From: Perilla frutescens
Lineage: Eukaryota; Streptophyta; Magnoliopsida; Lamiales; Lamiaceae
DNA length: 64,000 bases
Assembly: GCA_026008535.1 (NCBI GenBank)
Contig: BRKX01000004.1
Coordinates: 33,794,501-33,858,500, forward strand
Direction of reading: 5' to 3'
Positions within the stretch are counted from its first letter, which is position 1; every line of letters starts with the position of its first letter. Position numbers and translations under genes: made by a program. The notes below the pieces were generated by a model, which had not been told where the DNA came from, made no database searches, and saw nothing but the letters and a program-made list of their open reading frames with translations. Positions 58,825-64,000 of the stretch are shown here, piece after piece.

Positions 58825-61485
58825 CTAGTCCTTCTTGTGCTCAGTTTTCCTCCTCTTAGCAAGCGGTTCGATGGAGTCACCTTCACCATCTTCGTCACTG
58901 CTTGAAGACTCAGTTCATACTGACTGGAGTCTGTGGTGAGCTTGCAGCTTCTGAATTTGCTCTGTGTTCAGTTTTACCTGTTGCTGCAGGCTGTGGATCA
59001 AGTTTACATAGTAGGCAGAGAGCTGGACTGATAAGCTGCTTGGTTGATCATCGAATTGAGCTACTCTCGAGTCAGCCTCTTCTCCATCTTCAGTTCCTAT
59101 CAGTTCCTCACATGGAACTATGTGGGATTGCTTAACCTCCACCATACTGATTGATTCATCATAGCTGGGCTCTAGTACAGTCTCCGGTGCAGCAGCTTGG
59201 GCTTCAGCTTGAAGAGCCCTTTGAACTAGATCAAAGTACGCAGTTATAGCTAGCGTACCTTGGTAGGCAGGTTGATCATCCTCTTGAGCTGTCTGATCAG
59301 CTGGCTCGTCAGACTCAGCTGGCTCTGTTACTGGAGCAGTGGGAAGAATAGTTGAGGGAGCTCCTTCATCAGCAGTTGGCTCTTGGGGAGGAGCGATTTG
59401 GGATTCAGTTGACTCCTCAAACTGTTGAGCCTTCTCAGATGGCTCTTCTGACTGCTCTTCACTCGGCAGAACTGGTAGAGTAGGTGATTTGAGCAGTTCT
59501 TCGAACTCCAGATCACTGGCAGTTCACTCATTAGTTACTTCTACTTCTGGAGAGTCATCAAGGAGACTAATGATGACTTCAGCTGGTCGAGGGGATTCTT
59601 CAAAAGTTAACTGTCTAGCAACAGATGCTGAGACAGTTTGCCTTGAGTTGGAGGCTTCTGCAGTTTCAGCTCCTTGGTGACCGCTCTGGGCTTTTCTGTG
59701 AAGTTGCTCATGTACCTGCTGGTGCTGTCGTTGCCTGAAGATGAGTATTTCCCTAAGCAACCAATGATGTCGTACTTGGGGATTTCTCCAATGTTGCCAT
59801 TCAGCCTCTGTTTGTAGTGGTGGTAGTTGGATAGTGGCCCAATTGAGCAGATCGTCCATTACTTCTAACAGCGTTTGTTGATCTGGGTGAGGATGATTTC
59901 TTCATATGGCAAGCATTCTTTTCAGAGTAATGATTGGATTCTGTTCAAGAGTCGTTTGTCCAGCCCATTCCATGCTCCATCTCTCTTCTCTTCTCCAGAA
60001 GCTCATCCCATGAGGGGTGGTTAGGAGAAAGTGGGCTTCAGAATTGAAGCAATGTCTCTACAAGTACTAATATACGTACCTTGAGAGAGCTTTGTATAGA
60101 GCAGCTGTGCCAATCACATCCTCAACAAAATTCTCAGATATGAATTTGGTTACTTGTTCATCGGCCCAACTTTTGATGACCTCAGCCCTTGAGAGGGCAC
60201 TTATATTTTCATCAGTTTCTGCCATTGGGGGACAGGCAGTTCTGAAGTAGTCAGCCCATGTGCCTCGTGGTAGAACTCCCCTGAAGGGCACAATGTCATC
60301 TCCCTGAACTGATGTCATATCAAATGCTTTGATGTTGAAGGGAGGCAGTTTTGGAGGAGGTAGAGGTCCTGATTGCTTCTTCTTTCCTCTCGGTTAAGGT
60401 GTTGCTGACTTCTTCTTTACTTTGCCAATTTCTTCCTTGGCTTGAACTGGTCTGGTAGAGGTTCCTGCTTCAGATGAGGCAGCCATTGATCTAAATCGAA
60501 CTTGCTGTAGCGGCTTGGCTCTGATTGGAGTTCCCATCATTTGGCTGATTGGGATGTTGTCTTCAGAGTCGGAGTCCTCTTGCTGTACCTCTGTGGCGAT
60601 CTCCTTGTCCTTTCTTTTAGCAGACTTCTCTGCTTTCTTTGAGGGAGCATCAGTTTGCTGAGTGCTTTTGATGCTTATGGTTTTTGAAGCTGGTTGTCTT
60701 CTGGCAGTTGATGGTATGAAGTCCAGATTCTCAATCATCAGTGTTTCAGTTTCTTCTGCCATGAAGTTGAGAGTGCTTTCCAGTATGCTGTTGATCCTGC
60801 AGGCATAGCACATCTTTTGATGGAACTCAGTTTCTTTCCAGTGTTTTTCCACAATATCTACGTACTTCTTTATTTGTTCAAAGAAATACTGAGCCCAGTT
60901 TACTTTGACATTCATGGTGATTGTCGTACATGCTTTGTACTTGTGCTCAGCCATCTCTGAATGACTTCCTGTTATGCCGACAATTATTCTAGCTGAAACT
61001 GATGCTAGAATTCTATATTCTTCCTGGAAGCAGGACATGGGTGTACTGCTTTTGTAGGGATCATCGCAGTTTGCTCGCTTCCAGAGATTGTAGGCTTGTT
61101 CTTGATCAACTTCCACATCTTGTAGTCTTATACCAGAGGTGGGAAGTTGAAATATCCTTCCGAGCATATCTGGAGTGATTTCCAGTTCTATTCCACAAAC
61201 TTCAGTTGTGATTATGTCATCATATCCTTTTGAGTTCAAATAGAACTCAACTACTGGTTCAGGATAGATCTGTGTCGGAGTGACTTCAGTGAATCTCTTC
61301 AATCCTGATTATTCGATCTTCGAGATTAACGAGTTGCAGAATGGAGAATTTGAGCACCTTTTTCTATATGCAGCTTGATCTAAAAATGTGTCTCTGTATA
61401 GATTCATTTGGAATCTTCGAGATGATTCACCAGTTCTTCTGACGTTGAACTTTCATCGAACAGCTGGTGCGCTCCTTTTAGCCAT
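58825..61485 (-). pseudogene. extra ORF 1 of the second copia element (about 886 codons, multiple stops, no frameshift)
   Basis: ATG at 61485; one frame continues to TAG at 58827-58825. Stops include TGA near 61455, TAA near 61312, TAA at 60396-60394, TAG at 60069-60067 and another soon after, a TGA near 59909, TGA at 59526-59524 and TGA near 58917. Module 1 has PEPVVEFYLNSKGYDD and GIELEITPDMLGRIFQLP; module 2 has SARIIVGITGSHSEMAEHKYK and KVNWAQYFFEQIKKYV, then an acidic/Ser linker (QQEDSDSEDN). The shared PFRGVLPRGTWADYFRTACPP block and module 3 (HFLLTTPHGMSFWRREERW) follow. The tail is long, acidic and probably coiled-coil (SLQQQVKLNTEQIQKLQ), ending in AKRRKTEHKKD. It is longer than ORFs 2 and 3 because of this tail. 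Function unknown; not envelope-like. Confidence 0.68.
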
Positions 61486-62416
61486 AGAGTTTTTTTGTGA
61501 GGCTCGAAGAGCGATTTGAAGAAAAGGGTATGATCTGGTTTTGACTGAACTAGATTTGAAACTGAATCCTTGATTCTCGCAATTATTTTGCAGAACTTTT
61601 GAGGAAACGGAGGGAGAGAGAGGCTTGAATTCTTGACTAAGTCTTGGATCAGTAAAAGTGATACTATAATTCAGCCATCCTTTTTATAAAAGGAGGTGGA
61701 GCTCATCCAACGGTTGGGACGTTTCGGGTGCCCTGATTTCAACGGTCAGATTTATTCAATCGACCCATCAATTGGCTTTCGTTTCTATCCGTTGGGGATT
61801 AATGAGGAGAGAGAGTGAGTCTAATGGTAATATTGAAGTGACACATATTTTTACCGTTTTCACTATTGAGATTTTTGAACTTATCTGTTTCTCTCTTGTG
61901 GCTTCCTCTTGGCTTGAAACTGATTACGTCATCAGTTGGCTTTGACTGTAGCTGATGATTTCCATGTTGATCAGCTCCAACTGAGATGTTTTCTCATCAG
62001 CTTCTTCCTGGACTTGTCTGCTGGAGTTTTAATTCAGTTGCTTCTCATTTCAGCTGCTCCTTCAGTTCTGCTGCTTTCCTTCAGCTGATTTTTGAACTGA
62101 TGTCTCATGTTGAGTTGATTCCAGTTCCTTTGACTTCTCCATCAGTTTGAGCATTTTGCAGCTTGGTACATTCTGCTTGACTGACTGGATCATCAGTTGA
62201 GACCATTTGGCTGACTCTGCCTTGCTCCTTGCCTCAGCTTGAGCAAATGAACTGATGATTCAGTTGAGCTGATGGGGTAGAGTGATCATCTTCAGTTTAC
62301 TTTCTTTGCACAGCTTCTCGCTTCAGTTCGAACTAATAGCTTATGTGTCCAACTGATCAGTTCAACAACTTTCTCAATTGTGAACAACTCATTCTGATGA
62401 GTTGAAGCCTTTCGGT
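61486..62416 (-). other. spacer between pol and extra ORF 1
   Basis: About 930 bp. The pol side (61900-62416) is dense in CAGTT, AACTGA and CAGCTGA words. The ORF 1 side has a possible TATA-like TTTTATAAAAAGGATGG on the minus strand near 61680, which could serve a separate transcript for the extra ORFs. Confidence 0.5.
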
Positions 62417-64000
62417 TCAGTTCCTCTCTTCAGTTGGAATAGTTTTCTGAAATTTTTCTTCAAGTCGACTATCTTCATCCTTTGATGCTAGTTCAAGTAG
62501 TCCCAGTTGTATACATAGCTCCATAAACCTTACTTCAGGCAATGGTTTGGTGAAGATATCAGCTATCTACTTCTCCGTGTTGACGTATTTGATGCATATG
62601 TCCTTCTTCTTGATGTGATCTCTGATGAAGTGGTGTCTTATGTCAATGTGCTTAGTTCTTGAATGCAGAACTGGATTATAAGATATTGCAATTGCACTAT
62701 TGTTGTCACAGAATATAGGTACTTCTTCAGTTTCGACTTTGTAGTCCTTCAACTGTTGCTTCATCCAGAGTATCTGAGCACAGCAGCTTCCTGCAGCTAC
62801 ATATTCCGCTTCAGTTGTTGAAGTGGCAACTGAGTGCTGCTTCTTGCTGAACCAGGATATCAGTTTGCTTCCAAGAAACTGACATGTTCCACTTGTGCTT
62901 TTTCTGTCAATCTTGCATCCTCCAAAGTCTGAGTCTGAATAGCCAATTAGACTCAAACTGTCGTCTCTGGGATACCATAGTCCAAGATTTATGGTTCCTT
63001 TGAGGTATTTGATAATCCTCTTTGCGGCTTCAAAATGACTTTTCTTGGGGTTGGCTTGGAACCGCGCGCATAGACCGACTGAATAGGAGATGTCTGGTCG
63101 GCTAGCCGTTAGGTAGAGTAGTGACCCAATGATTCCTCTATAGTATGTCTGGCTAACTGATTCTCCTTCTTCATCAAGAGTTAGCTGAACTGATGTGTTC
63201 ATAGGAATCTTGAGAGTTTTTCCTTTATCAGCTCCAAACTTCTTGACTAGCTCCTTAGTGTACTTGGCCTAGCTGATAAAGATCCCATCTTTCAGCTGCT
63301 TCACTTGGAGTCCTAGGAAGAATGTCATTTCTCCCATCATGCTCATCTCGAATTCGCTTTGCATCAGTTGAGCGAATCGTGTGCATAGATCTTTGCTTTT
63401 TGATCCAAAAATTATGTCATCTACATAAATTTGAACCATTAAGATCTCAGTTGATCGTTCTATCCGGAATAGAGTTCGATTAATGACTCCCTTTTGAAAC
63501 CCATTCTTCAGCAAGAAGGTTGTGAGAGTTTCATACCACGCTTGAGGAGCTTGCTTCAGTCCGTAGAGAGCTTTCTTCAGCTTGAAGACTTGATCACCAA
63601 TTTCGAAGCCTGGTGGTTGCTCGACATATACGTCCTCCTTGAGTATTCCTTGAAGAAACGCACTATTGACATCCATTTGATAGACTGTGAAGTTGAAGTG
63701 AGCTTCATAGGCTAGGAACAGTCTGATGGCTTCTAATCTTGCAATTGGTGTGAATGTCTCATCAAAGTCGATCCCTTCACTTTGTGAGTATCCTTTGGGT
63801 ACCAGTCTTGCCTTGTTCCTTGTGATCACACCTTGTTCATCCAGCTTGTTGTGAAAAACCCATTTTGTGCCAATGACCTTCTGTGTTTTTGGTCTATCAA
63901 CAAGAAACCATACGTCATTTCTTGTGAATTGATTCAGTTCTTCTTGCATGGCCATGATCCAGTCTGAATCTTCTAAGGCTTCTTTGACATTTGTTGGTTC
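62417..64000 (-). pseudogene. pol of the second copia element: reverse transcriptase and RNase H, partial
   Basis: Enters at the window edge in the linker before RT (EPTNVKEALEDSDW). RT motifs: VIGTKWVFHNKLDE, NKARLVPKGYSQ, YQMDVNSAFLQG, KALYGLKQAPQAWYE and YVDDIIFG (63416-63427). RNase H: TASRPDISYSVGLCARFQ, STTEAEYVAAGSCCAQ, DNNSAIAISYNPV and, beyond a stop, ADIFTKPLPE. Two in-frame TAG codons (63271-63269 and 62569-62567) replace residues normally Gln in these motifs; otherwise the frame is continuous to TGA at 62419-62417. Sequence style is that of the SIRE lineage, distinct from but related to the copia element at 18949-28578. It makes cDNA from element RNA in virus-like particles in intact relatives; here it is dead. 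Confidence 0.92.

Larger units (their letters stand above)
48785..64000 (-). mobile_element. second Ty1/copia element (SIRE-like), 3' part, with three extra ORFs; runs off the window
   Basis: From right to left on the minus strand: reverse transcriptase (from the window edge), RNase H to 62417, extra ORFs 1-3 (61485-58825, 58490-56583, 55904-54195), polypurine tract (53815-53801) and 3' LTR. Gag, protease, integrase and the 5' LTR lie beyond base 64000. Without the inserted solo LTR (49148-52434 plus 5 bp) the visible part is still about 11.9 kb, so the intact element must be unusually long for copia. Confidence 0.85.

Noticed and set aside
54195..61485. Extra ORFs as viral envelope genes
   Set aside because: No signal peptide, hydrophobic membrane segment or fusion-like region is visible; basic ends and acidic linkers suggest soluble proteins.

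Overview
This is a 64 kb piece of a plant nuclear genome. It is almost certainly an angiosperm eudicot; the retroelement families hint at Lamiales, but that is a guess. It has AT-rich non-coding DNA, GT-AG introns and a dense pile of transposable elements. Only one ordinary host gene is visible: the 5' part of a HEL2/ZNF598-type RING and zinc-finger E3 ubiquitin ligase on the minus strand (1-3062). Nearly everything else is transposon, and most transposon genes are broken. || Layout. (1) 3974-17426 is a 13.5 kb Mutator-like element (MULE) with degenerate terminal inverted repeats and a 9-bp target duplication (CCTTATTCA). It carries two convergent genes: a DUF1985/ULP1-protease-like gene on + (4786-8687) and a MURA-type transposase on - (8900-11310), as in the Kaonashi type of MULE. 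LTR sequence in both orientations (11311-16041) has broken into the 5' end of the transposase. (2) 17790-18943 is a dispersed repeat holding a small MITE. (3) 18949-28578 is a complete but dead Ty1/copia element on the minus strand (TSD GATAA). It has an additional ORF between RNase H and the 3' LTR. (4) 29931-42603 is a set of nested LTR insertions three levels deep, each with a readable target duplication (ATAGT; AATAT; then TAAAG, TCCTC and ATCTAG). (5) 43512-46390 is a locally duplicated non-coding segment with SINE-like insertions. (6) 47208-48684 is a non-autonomous inverted-repeat element with a minisatellite core and a nested foldback MITE. (7) 48785-64000 is the 3' part of a second, very large Ty1/copia element on the minus strand, with a solo LTR (TSD GGGTC) inside its own LTR. 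|| The most unusual part is item 7. Between RNase H (ending at 62417) and the 3' LTR lie about 8.6 kb holding three successive long ORFs (about 886, 636 and 570 codons, frames kept apart from nonsense codons). They look paralogous, share the same order of modules and each end in a basic patch. They resemble the single extra ORF of the copia element at 18949-28578, and by pattern the 'putative plant transposon protein' family. A copia retrotransposon carrying a tandem triplet of such proteins in the envelope position is the best candidate here for something undescribed. || All boundaries, frames and stops were read by eye from the sequence. Family names rest on remembered motif patterns, not on searches.
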